Origin: 2-01-FULL-49-17 sp035549275
Lineage (GTDB): Bacteria; Patescibacteriota; Minisyncoccia; 2-02-FULL-40-12; GWA2-44-9
Reading direction: 5' to 3'
NCBI GenBank assembly: GCA_035549275.1
Contig: DASZRH010000027.1
Span: 1-8,375, forward strand
Length of the DNA: 8,375 nt
Position 1 is the first letter of the stretch. Every line of letters begins with the position of its first letter. Shown here piece after piece: positions 1 through 5,463 of the stretch. The translations under genes were made by a program, and so were the position numbers. Under the pieces are notes generated by a model. It was not told the DNA's origin, did not search any database, and saw only the letters and a list, made by a program, of their open reading frames with translations.

Positions 1-482
1 CGGACATAGCGTTCGGTCTTGCCGTAGGCCAGAGATTTTTCGCCGCCGGAGTTGTTAGAGACGATGCCGCCGAGCGCAGCAATGCTGCGCGAGGCGGGAT
101 ACGACGGGAGTAGCAGCCCCTTTTTGAGCGTTTCTTTTTCAAAATCCCGGTAATAAACGCCGGGTTCGGCGACGGCAAAGCCGTCGCCGATTTCTTTGAT
201 ATGATTCAAATATCGCGTGCAATCCACGATAATGGACTCATTCAGGGGCCCGCCGGACATATCGGTTCCGGCCGATCGGGCGGTAATCGAAATACTCGGG
301 TCGGACGATTTCTCGGCTTTAGCCCAGCGTACCAGGTGCTGGATGTCCGCACTGTCTTTGGGATAGACAACAACTTCCGGCCGGACCTGAAAAATACTTG
401 CATCGCGGCTATGCGCCGCGATGTCATGCTCATCGGTTACCACGTCTCCCAGAATTACTTTTTTGAGATTTTCAACATTCAT
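1..482 (-). CDS. FAD-linked oxidase (FAD_binding_4 / PCMH-type), N-terminal part
   Basis: Partial gene: the start lies inside the window and the C-terminal part runs off the left edge, leaving 160 codons from MNVENLKKVILGD. It resembles the FAD-binding domain of glycolate oxidase/D-lactate dehydrogenase-type flavoproteins, which oxidise 2-hydroxy acids. The supporting blocks are RPEVVVYPKDSADIQHLV (34-51), the pyrophosphate-binding stretch ARSAGTDMSGGPLN (68-81), VAEPGVYYRDFEKE (104-117) and GGIVSNNSGGEKSLAYGKT (138-156), the last being a hallmark of the family (usually GGxVxxNxxGxxSxxYG). The ATG follows the rpiB stop codon directly, with no spacer and no Shine-Dalgarno, so it is the last visible gene of the trxB-rpiB operon. 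Substrate cannot be named because the C-terminal cap/FAD-oxidase domain is missing. Three tight inverted repeats lie in this coding stretch (67-97, 166-190, 401-423). Confidence 0.85.
   Translation of the reverse strand, partial: MNVENLKKVILGDVVTDEHDIAAHSRDASIFQVRPEVVVYPKDSADIQHLVRWAKAEKSSDPSISITARSAGTDMSGGPLNESIIVDCTRYLNHIKEIGDGFAVAEPGVYYRDFEKETLKKGLLLPSYPASRSIAALGGIVSNNSGGEKSLAYGKTERYV
67..97. repeat. Imperfect tight hairpin, 5+7 bp with a GA/GA interruption
   Basis: CCGCC-GA-GCGCAGC, loop AAT, GCTGCGC-GA-GGCGG. Total arm length is 14, close to the 13-bp repeats, but two pairs are broken. It covers FAD oxidase residues about 129-139 (PASRSIAALGG). It could be an eroded or not-yet-perfected member of the same class. 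Confidence 0.55.
166..190. repeat. Perfect 11-bp inverted repeat, AAA loop
   Basis: TCGGCGACGGC (166-176), loop AAA, then its exact reverse complement (180-190). The outer flank T-T does not pair. It lies within the FAD oxidase gene, residues about 98-106 (IGDGFAVAE). Confidence 0.85.
401..423. repeat. Perfect 9-bp inverted repeat, 5-base loop
   Basis: CATCGCGGC (401-409), loop TATGC, GCCGCGATG (415-423), within the FAD oxidase gene, residues about 20-28. It is short enough that chance cannot be excluded on its own. Confidence 0.55.
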
Positions 483-926
483 TTATAGAAAGTCATCGAT
501 CTCTTCGATTTGATTGATCCGGCGCTTATGGCGTTCCTCGCCCGAAAACTCCGTCCCGAGAAATACTTTGACGATCGCCTTGGCGTCTTCTTCGGAAGTA
601 AAATCAGCCGCCAATGCCAGAACATTGATGTCGTCATCGTGCCGCGCGGCTTTGATCTGCTCGCGGTTCATCGCCAGCCCGGCCCGGACGCCGGGAATTT
701 TGTTGGCCACTTCGTCCACGCCCACCCCCGAACCGCAGATGACGATTCCGCGGTCCTCGGGCTCGTGAATCTGTTCGGCCACGCTCTTAGCGAACTGCGG
801 GAAATCATCGGTCTCATCATACTCAAACGCGCCCATGTCTTCATGTTCGATACCCATTTCATCGAAATAATCTTTTAAGGCTTCTTTTAATTTGAATCCG
901 CGGTGATCCGCGCCGATAAATACCAT
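483..926 (-). CDS. rpiB: RpiB/LacAB-family sugar-phosphate isomerase (ribose-5-phosphate isomerase B)
   Basis: 147 aa, the usual RpiB length (about 150). RpiB interconverts ribose-5-phosphate and ribulose-5-phosphate in the non-oxidative pentose phosphate pathway, in the cytosol. Visible motifs are the N-terminal phosphate/ring-opening site GADHRG (5-10), the active-site loop IVICGSGVGV (61-70) with the catalytic Cys64, and ARHDDDINVLAL (94-105) with the His (96) matching E. coli His99. The residue after that His is Asp where E. coli has Asn (H-N-D). The ATG at 926-924 was chosen because MVFIGADHRG matches the family N-terminus. A further 45 in-frame residues upstream would lie inside trxB and resemble nothing. 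The gene begins 2 bases after the trxB stop and ends where the FAD oxidase ATG begins, so it is translated from a polycistronic message. No Shine-Dalgarno is visible. Other LacAB-type aldose phosphates remain possible substrates. Confidence 0.93.
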   Translation of the reverse strand: MVFIGADHRGFKLKEALKDYFDEMGIEHEDMGAFEYDETDDFPQFAKSVAEQIHEPEDRGIVICGSGVGVDEVANKIPGVRAGLAMNREQIKAARHDDDINVLALAADFTSEEDAKAIVKVFLGTEFSGEERHKRRINQIEEIDDFL

Positions 927-928
927 GG

Positions 929-1897
929 TTATTTTTTGTTTAAATATTGAACAGCCGATAAGGCGGCAATGCAGCCTTGGCCGGCGGCAATCACAATTTG
1001 TTTGAAGGGGACATTGGTCACATCGCCGGCTGCAAACAATCCAGGGATGTTCGTCTGGCAATTACCGTCAACAGCAATTTCACCAAACTGGTTCTTGGTC
1101 GTCTCTGACGGGACAAGCGAGGAATTCGGAACCATACCGATATGCACGAACACGCCGTCGGTTTTTAATTCCTGGATCGCTCCGGCCGCATCTTTGTATT
1201 TCAATCCGGTAACGAATTGGTCGCCGACGATCTCGGTCGTTTGGGCATTATAAATAATTTTTACGTTTGGTTTTGCCGCCAGCTTGTCAATCAAGACTTT
1301 TTCGCCTTTGAATTCGGGATTTTTGTTAATAACCGTAACTGATGCGGCAATGTCGGCCAGCATCAACGCGGATTCAAGCGCGGAATTACCGCCGCCGATA
1401 ACGGCCGTTGTTCGGCCGCCGAACAACGGCCCGTCGCATGTCGTACAATACGTCACACCTTTGTTGCGGAATTCTTTCTCGCCGGGTGCGCCCAATTCGC
1501 GAGGGTGAACCCCCGTCGCCACGATCACCGCTTTAGCAACATAATCGCAGGTATGCGCGCCATGATCGGGGATAACCTTGTCCATTGCCATCGCTTCTCC
1601 ATCTGTATTGACCGAAATGCAAAAAGTGCCGTCCGATTGGCGGCTGATCAAAGTAACCGCTACTCCTTCTTCGGGCGTTACATGATTGGCAGCCAGATGA
1701 GCCTTAAACTGATCGGTCAGCGAGAGCCCGTCCGTGTGCACCACTCCTGGCCAGTTCTCAATTTCGCCGGATGTCGCCACTTCCCCGCCAAATTCCTTGG
1801 TCAGAATCTTAAAATTCAAATTACGCCGGGCCGCATACACGCCCGCCGCAGTCGCCGCCGCCGATCCGCCGATGATAATTAAATCAAATTCTTGCAT
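929..1897 (-). CDS. trxB: Thioredoxin reductase-like FAD/NAD(P)H disulfide oxidoreductase
   Basis: 322 aa, typical for bacterial low-molecular-weight TrxB. The family passes electrons from NAD(P)H through FAD to a redox-active disulfide and on to thioredoxin or a similar partner. Visible elements are the N-terminal dinucleotide fold IIIGGSAAATAAGVYAAR (7-24), the CTTC redox motif (Cys151, Cys154) followed by DGP, the second nucleotide fold IGGGNSALE (167-175), and the C-terminal FAD motif AAGDVTNVPFKQIVIAAGQG (289-308). Two departures stand out. The first fold reads GGSAAA instead of GGGPAG. The NADPH 2'-phosphate motif HRRxxxR is absent: VINKNPEFKGEK (189-200) stands there, closer to the AhpF-type region, so NADH preference is plausible. 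It is the first gene of the minus-strand operon; no thioredoxin gene is seen nearby, but a glutaredoxin lies about 4.4 kb away. A perfect 13-bp hairpin (1403-1431) lies between the CTTC and GGGNSA codons. Confidence 0.92.
   Translation of the reverse strand: MQEFDLIIIGGSAAATAAGVYAARRNLNFKILTKEFGGEVATSGEIENWPGVVHTDGLSLTDQFKAHLAANHVTPEEGVAVTLISRQSDGTFCISVNTDGEAMAMDKVIPDHGAHTCDYVAKAVIVATGVHPRELGAPGEKEFRNKGVTYCTTCDGPLFGGRTTAVIGGGNSALESALMLADIAASVTVINKNPEFKGEKVLIDKLAAKPNVKIIYNAQTTEIVGDQFVTGLKYKDAAGAIQELKTDGVFVHIGMVPNSSLVPSETTKNQFGEIAVDGNCQTNIPGLFAAGDVTNVPFKQIVIAAGQGCIAALSAVQYLNKK
1403..1431. repeat. Perfect 13-bp inverted repeat, 3-base loop, inside trxB
   Basis: GGCCGTTGTTCGG (1403-1415), loop CCG, then its exact reverse complement (1419-1431). 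The outer flanking pair is C-C, so the stem stops at 13 bp. It covers trxB residues about 156-166 (GPLFGGRTTAV), a stretch that aligns with the family without an obvious insertion. Confidence 0.9.
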
Positions 1898-1933
1898 CTG
1901 GATTATTCGAATGAATTAGTATACGATAGAATT
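1898..1933. promoter_or_regulatory. Divergent promoter region between trxB and the PMT gene
   Basis: Only 36 bases separate the two divergent start codons. On the minus strand TATACT (1923-1918) is a good -10, placing the trxB transcript start near 1911, about 13 bases before its ATG. On the plus strand TATACG (1920-1925) is a weaker -10, placing the PMT start near 1932, almost at the ATG (1934). The two hexamers share the palindrome GTATAC (1919-1924), so RNA polymerase could occupy only one direction at a time. No convincing -35 or Shine-Dalgarno was found on either strand. Confidence 0.4.
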
Positions 1934-3307
1934 ATGCTGAACCGAAAGGTTTTCCTTATTATACTCATTCTTGCAAGCTTTGCTATCCACTTTTCGTACT
2001 TCGGGCATCCGAATCAAATTGTATTCGATGAGGTCCACTTTGGGAAGTTTATATCTGCCTACTATACACATCAATATTATTTCGATATCCATCCTCCGCT
2101 CGGCAAGCTCCTGATCGCCGGTTTCGCCAAGTTATTCCACTTCCAGCCCGATTACAGCTTTGCGACCATCGGCGAAGCGTTTCCGGACCAGATGTACATG
2201 ATTCTGCGGTTCCTGCCGTCGCTGTTTGGGGCCCTACTGCCGATTATCGTGTTTTTCCTGGCGCTTGAATTAGGTCTGAAGCCACTCTCGGCCTTTGCAG
2301 CCGGTATGTTTACAGCTCTGGATAATGCGCTTCTCACTCAATCACGCTACATCCTGCTGGATATGTTTCTGCTGTGCTTCGGCTTTGCCGCCCTTTTGTT
2401 TTATTTCCGATACCGCAATGGGAAAGGCGCGGCCTGGAAAAATTTACTCATCATGGCAATTTTGGGCGGCTGCGCCGCGAGCATCAAATGGACCGGCTTG
2501 GCCTTTTTGGGACTTGCGGGAGTTATCGAATTAATCCACGTACTGCGTACGCGCGCCTTGGGCGCGCGTACGCTTGGCCGCCTGGTTCTGTACTTCGCCC
2601 TTGTTCCTTTCTTTATATATTTTTCAGTTTTTGCCGTTCACTTTTCTTTGCTGACGAAATCCGGCGACGGCGACGCCTTCATGACGCCGGAATTTCGCGC
2701 TACGCTCCAAGGTTCAACTGAATACGGCGATCCCGCCGTCCGACCGCTGTCGTTATTCCACAAATTCACCGAACTCAATCACGAGATGTATGAAGCAAAT
2801 GAAACACTGACCGCCACCCATCCCTACGGCTCGAAATGGTACACGTGGCCGTTTATGATCCGGCCGATTTACTATTGGAACAGCGGCCAGCTGGGAGACC
2901 TAGCTTCTCCGCTGGAAGGCAAAATTTACCTCCTCGGCAATCCGCTTGTCTGGTGGGGATCAACTGTCGCTGTGGTCTATGTATTGATTGAATTGTTTTC
3001 AGCGAGGCCGCGCAACCGCGGCCTCGCTGCGTTTCTCATTGGCGGCTATGCGCTCAATCTCCTACCCTTCATTGGCATCAGCCGCGTTATGTTTCTCTAT
3101 CACTATTTCTCCGCCTTGATCTTCGCGATTCTCATGATCGCATACTGTCTGGATCGCATCGACAATGCGCGCTCCGCGCGCATTGTCGTCGGCACTCTTA
3201 CACTCCTCGCTCTTCTTACTTTCCTCTATTTCGCCCCGCTCTCATACGGCCTGCCGTTATCGCCTCAAGCCTTCGACGGCCGCCTCTGGCTCTCGAGCTG
3301 GCTATGA
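1934..3307 (+). CDS. Protein O-mannosyltransferase (PMT, GT39) family membrane glycosyltransferase
   Basis: 457 aa polytopic membrane protein. PMT enzymes move mannose from a polyprenyl-phosphate carrier onto Ser/Thr of exported proteins. Supporting blocks are the catalytic Asp-Glu in the first outer loop, VFDEVHFGKF (30-39; D32, E33), followed by FDIHPPLGKLL (50-60); RFLPSLFG (92-99); and LTQSRYILLDMFLL (134-147), strongly PMT-like. In the C-terminal PMT region are HPYGSKWYTWPFMIRPIYYW (296-315), LLGNPLVWWGS (333-343) and ISRVMFLYHYFSAL (382-395). MIR domains are absent, as in bacterial PMTs such as mycobacterial Rv1002c. About ten to eleven hydrophobic segments can be counted. I chose the ATG at 1934 because the segment after it (MLNRKVFLIILIL) looks like a first membrane helix; an in-frame ATG at 1892 would overlap trxB. 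The stop TGA overlaps the next ATG (ATGA). Three perfect 13-bp hairpins encode Arg-rich inter-helix loops. Confidence 0.88.
   Translation: MLNRKVFLIILILASFAIHFSYFGHPNQIVFDEVHFGKFISAYYTHQYYFDIHPPLGKLLIAGFAKLFHFQPDYSFATIGEAFPDQMYMILRFLPSLFGALLPIIVFFLALELGLKPLSAFAAGMFTALDNALLTQSRYILLDMFLLCFGFAALLFYFRYRNGKGAAWKNLLIMAILGGCAASIKWTGLAFLGLAGVIELIHVLRTRALGARTLGRLVLYFALVPFFIYFSVFAVHFSLLTKSGDGDAFMTPEFRATLQGSTEYGDPAVRPLSLFHKFTELNHEMYEANETLTATHPYGSKWYTWPFMIRPIYYWNSGQLGDLASPLEGKIYLLGNPLVWWGSTVAVVYVLIELFSARPRNRGLAAFLIGGYALNLLPFIGISRVMFLYHYFSALIFAILMIAYCLDRIDNARSARIVVGTLTLLALLTFLYFAPLSYGLPLSPQAFDGRLWLSSWL
2545..2573. repeat. Perfect 13-bp inverted repeat, 3-base loop (PMT hairpin 1)
   Basis: GCGTACGCGCGCC (2545-2557), loop TTG, then its exact reverse complement (2561-2573). 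The next outer pair is T-T, so the stem is exactly 13 bp. It is in frame and encodes about residues 204-214 of the PMT protein (LRTRALGARTL), between two hydrophobic segments. Confidence 0.9.
3000..3029. repeat. Perfect 13-bp inverted repeat, 4-base loop (PMT hairpin 2)
   Basis: CAGCGAGGCCGCG (3000-3012), loop CAAC, then its exact reverse complement (3017-3029). It encodes about residues 356-366 (SARPRNRGLAA), an Arg-rich loop between two hydrophobic segments. Confidence 0.9.
3160..3188. repeat. Perfect 13-bp inverted repeat, 3-base loop (PMT hairpin 3)
   Basis: CGACAATGCGCGC (3160-3172), loop TCC, then its exact reverse complement (3176-3188). It encodes about residues 409-419 (IDNARSARIVV), just before the last hydrophobic segment. 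Confidence 0.9.
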
Positions 3308-5103
3308 CCCAGAAACAAAATAAAAATCTCTTCAAAGGCATCCGCGACACTATTAGCGTTGCCTGGGCGATTGATAAAAAGTTTTTCCTCATCACTGCGC
3401 TTCTGATGCTCCTGGGCGGCCTCTTGCCGGTTTTCACAGGATATGCGTCGAAACTTTTCTTGGACAGCATAATTTCGACAGCAGCCGGTGGTATCACAAT
3501 CGTTACTAGCGCACTTCTGGGAATCCTTGTTTTCCGCTATGCGCTCTACATTATTGTGGAATTTCGGAACGTGTATCTTTACGAATACGTTCAACGTTCC
3601 AGCCGCCTGAAAGCTCAAGCGTGGCTTAATCTAACTGCCAGTCAAAAGATCTCCGGACTTGACCTCCAGCATTTCGAGAACCCTGAAACGCAAGACCTTA
3701 TTTCAAAAATCTGGCGTGATGCTCTCGGAAGAATTATTCCCGCTATCAACAACATTTTTTTCGCCGGCACCTATGCCACAACCCTCATAGGTTCTATATT
3801 AGCCCTCCTTTCGTTCAGCTCATGGCTTCCGTTTGTGGCAATCGCCATCACTATCCCGCGATTGATTATTCTCCGTGATCGAGCTGATTTTTCCTGGTCA
3901 ATTTTCGATCGAACTGCCCCCGAGTCGCGAAAACTTGGTTATTATACCGATCTGACCCAAGACAAGGACGCCGTTATTGAGACAAGAATTTTTGGCACCC
4001 AAGGATATTTCCTCAACCAGATAAAAGTAATGCAGGAGAAAATCCTCGGTGAAACCTTGAAGCCGATCCAAAAATACCTGGGAAAAATCTGGATTCCGAC
4101 CATCATGGAAAACGTGTTCATATTTTTCATAATCTACCTGAAACTTCCAGCAGTTCTTTCGGGCGCCATCTCGATCGGCACGATCACTTTCGTAATTCAA
4201 ATGCTCAATGAAGTCATCGATAACTCTTCGAATGTTCATTCTCAATTGAGCAATATTTATGAGGATCAATTATATATCGCCAACTATTTTACTTTTATGA
4301 ATCTCCAGCCGTTGGTTAAAGATAAAGAACCTGGCCATCGCTTCGAAGAAATCAAACCGCCGAAGATTGGATTTCAAAATGTTTCCTTTGAATACCCGAA
4401 CGGCCCGGCTGTATTGAAAAAGGTATCTTTTTCAATACAGCCGGGCGAACATCTCGCTATTGTCGGCCCCAATGGCGCCGGCAAAACCACGCTTGTCAAA
4501 GTCCTCCTCCGTCTTTACGACGTTTCTAAGGGATCCATTCTTATTAATGACGTTGATCTTCGAGATATTCCGCGTACGCATTGGTATGAATTTGTGGGTA
4601 CTTTGTTCCAATCTTTTCAAAAGTATGCCCTGACGGTCCGCGAAAATATTACCATGAGCTCAAAAGAAAAAGATAACGAAGAAAAAATGAAAAAGGCCGC
4701 CCAATTATCGGGCGCCGCAGAATTTATCGAAAAATTTTCCAAAAAATACGAACAACAGCTGGGCCGCCAATTTGACGGTGAAGAATTATCCGTCGGCCAG
4801 TGGCAGAAGCTAGCTTTGGCTCGAGCGTTTTATGAAGAAGCACCAGTGCTGATTTTAGATGAACCCACATCGGCTATTGATGCCGAAGCGGAAGCCGAAA
4901 TCTTTGAAAACCTGAACAATGCATACAAACATAAGACTCTAATCTTCATATCTCACCGTTTCTCAACGGTCCGAAACGCCGACAAAATTATCGTACTCAA
5001 GGACGGAGAAATTGTCGAATCAGGCACGCATCAATCGCTCATTGATAACAAGGGTATCTACGCACGCATGTTTCAGAAACAGGCCAAAGGATATATCGAC
5101 TAA
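3304..5103 (+). CDS. ABC exporter half-transporter (membrane domain fused to ATPase)
   Basis: 599 aa, the standard length of a type IV (MsbA-like) ABC exporter half, which works as a dimer pumping substrate out of the cell. The N-terminal membrane domain spans about residues 25-335, with hydrophobic stretches near 28-45, 66-86, 150-190 and 270-300. The ATPase domain follows: aromatic A-loop FEY (Tyr364), Walker A GPNGAGKTT (388-396), Q-loop LFQSFQ (Gln436), signature LSVGQ (495-499; canonical LSGGQ, with Val in the third place), Walker B VLILDE (515-520, catalytic Glu520), D-loop SAID (523-526) and switch His551 in FISHR. All catalytic residues are present. The ATG overlaps the PMT stop as ATGA, with no Shine-Dalgarno, implying translational coupling. 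Substrate is unknown; context suggests a glycosylated product or lipid-linked sugar. The stop codon overlaps the T-tract of the minus-strand terminator. A 20-bp perfect hairpin (4403-4446) lies in the ATPase coding region. Confidence 0.93.
   Translation: MTQKQNKNLFKGIRDTISVAWAIDKKFFLITALLMLLGGLLPVFTGYASKLFLDSIISTAAGGITIVTSALLGILVFRYALYIIVEFRNVYLYEYVQRSSRLKAQAWLNLTASQKISGLDLQHFENPETQDLISKIWRDALGRIIPAINNIFFAGTYATTLIGSILALLSFSSWLPFVAIAITIPRLIILRDRADFSWSIFDRTAPESRKLGYYTDLTQDKDAVIETRIFGTQGYFLNQIKVMQEKILGETLKPIQKYLGKIWIPTIMENVFIFFIIYLKLPAVLSGAISIGTITFVIQMLNEVIDNSSNVHSQLSNIYEDQLYIANYFTFMNLQPLVKDKEPGHRFEEIKPPKIGFQNVSFEYPNGPAVLKKVSFSIQPGEHLAIVGPNGAGKTTLVKVLLRLYDVSKGSILINDVDLRDIPRTHWYEFVGTLFQSFQKYALTVRENITMSSKEKDNEEKMKKAAQLSGAAEFIEKFSKKYEQQLGRQFDGEELSVGQWQKLALARAFYEEAPVLILDEPTSAIDAEAEAEIFENLNNAYKHKTLIFISHRFSTVRNADKIIVLKDGEIVESGTHQSLIDNKGIYARMFQKQAKGYID
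4403..4446. repeat. Perfect 20-bp inverted repeat, 4-base loop, inside the ABC ATPase
   Basis: The left arm 4403-4422 begins GCCCGGCTGTATTG and ends in AAAAAG. The loop is GTAT (4423-4426). The right arm 4427-4446 is its exact reverse complement. The flanking bases (G-G) do not pair. It covers residues about 367-381 (GPAVLKKVSFSIQPG), between the A-loop and Walker A, in a region whose protein sequence looks normal for the family. Confidence 0.93.
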
Positions 5104-5157
5104 AAAACAAACTCCGTGGAGACAGGAATCGGGAGGAATTCGTGTTTCCACGGAGTT
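5102..5157 (-). terminator. Intrinsic terminator for the minus-strand grx-sod-small protein unit
   Basis: Arms 5110-5124 and 5143-5157 pair over 15 bp with a single G-T wobble (core AACTCCGTGGA / TCCACGGAGTT) around an 18-base loop. Read on the minus strand the stem is followed by TTGTTTTTT (5110-5102), a proper T-tract, and it sits 18 bases past the small gene's stop. On the plus strand no T-run follows, so it is not a good terminator for the ABC transporter. The T-tract overlaps the ABC stop codon. Confidence 0.8.
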
Positions 5158-5175
5158 AGCGGGGATTGAGCTACG

Positions 5176-5406
5176 CTACGGATTGGTCTTGCTGTAGGAA
5201 GCTCGACGCGGCGCGCCGTAGGTTTTGCCGATATCTTTCAACATATCGGGCGAGACGGTACCGGAAGCCGCCGGCTGCGCCGGCGGCCGCGGCGACTTCT
5301 GCCGTCTCCAGCGTTTGGCGCCCTGGAAACCCAGCATTGCGCCGACCGCGACGGCTGCCGCTGCCACTTTCTTGCTTCGAAGACCGCTCCGCTTTTGATG
5401 TGCCAT
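5176..5406 (-). CDS. Small basic protein with one short hydrophobic segment, unknown function
   Basis: 76 aa, not recognised. The N-terminus is basic (MAHQKRSGLRSKK), followed by an Ala-rich hydrophobic stretch VAAAAVAVGAMLGF (14-27), a second basic cluster AKRWRRQK (30-37), a Pro/Ala-rich linker (38-48) and a polar, basic C-terminus ending SYSKTNP. This suggests a small membrane-associated or nucleic-acid/envelope-binding protein, but no function can be assigned. The start at 5406 is supported by a clear Shine-Dalgarno GGAGGT four bases upstream, the only strong one found in this window; an upstream in-frame ATG (5442) would lie within the promoter. It has a near-consensus promoter, and its own terminator lies downstream. 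It follows sod on the same strand and may also receive read-through from it. Signal, promoter and terminator together make a real gene likely. Confidence 0.65.
   Translation of the reverse strand: MAHQKRSGLRSKKVAAAAVAVGAMLGFQGAKRWRRQKSPRPPAQPAASGTVSPDMLKDIGKTYGAPRRASYSKTNP
5267..5287. repeat. Perfect 9-bp inverted repeat, 3-base loop
   Basis: GCCGCCGGC, loop TGC, GCCGGCGGC, within the Pro/Ala-rich linker of the 76-aa protein. It has the same tight-loop form as the 13-bp repeats but is shorter, and GC-rich coding could produce it by chance. Confidence 0.6.
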
Positions 5407-5430
5407 TCGCACCTCCAATGTGCTGCCCAG

Positions 5431-5459
5431 ATTATACCACACTACCCATAAAATAACAA
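5431..5459 (-). promoter_or_regulatory. Near-consensus promoter for the 76-aa protein gene
   Basis: -35 TTGTTA (5459-5454), a spacer of exactly 17, and a perfect -10 TATAAT (5436-5431) preceded by the extended element TGG (5439-5437). The predicted start is near 5424, giving a leader of about 18 bases carrying the Shine-Dalgarno GGAGGT. The -35 begins 5 bases after the sod stop codon. Confidence 0.75.
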
Positions 5460-5463
5460 ATGC

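Noticed and set aside
927..1061. A 45-residue N-terminal extension of rpiB
   Set aside because: It lies wholly in the trxB coding sequence in another frame, is Cys/Arg-rich, and the family N-terminus begins at the ATG at 926.
3305..3307. TGA as a sense codon (Gracilibacteria-type code)
   Set aside because: The PMT frame ends sensibly at this TGA and the next gene's ATG overlaps it; no other gene needs TGA read-through.
3216..3618. Minus-strand open frames of about 93-117 codons opposite the PMT/ABC junction
   Set aside because: They are antisense shadows of two well-supported genes, with no motif or start signal.
3898..4269. 123-codon minus-strand open frame opposite the ABC gene
   Set aside because: Antisense to a conserved membrane domain; no recognisable features.
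5110..5157. Hairpin as terminator of the ABC transporter (plus strand)
   Set aside because: No T-run follows on the plus strand; the T-tract is on the minus strand, where the 76-aa gene ends.
5012..5197. Plus-strand open frame after the hairpin with a GGAGG-like loop sequence (5133-5137)
   Set aside because: It starts inside the ABC gene in another frame and runs through the terminator; the composition does not look coding.
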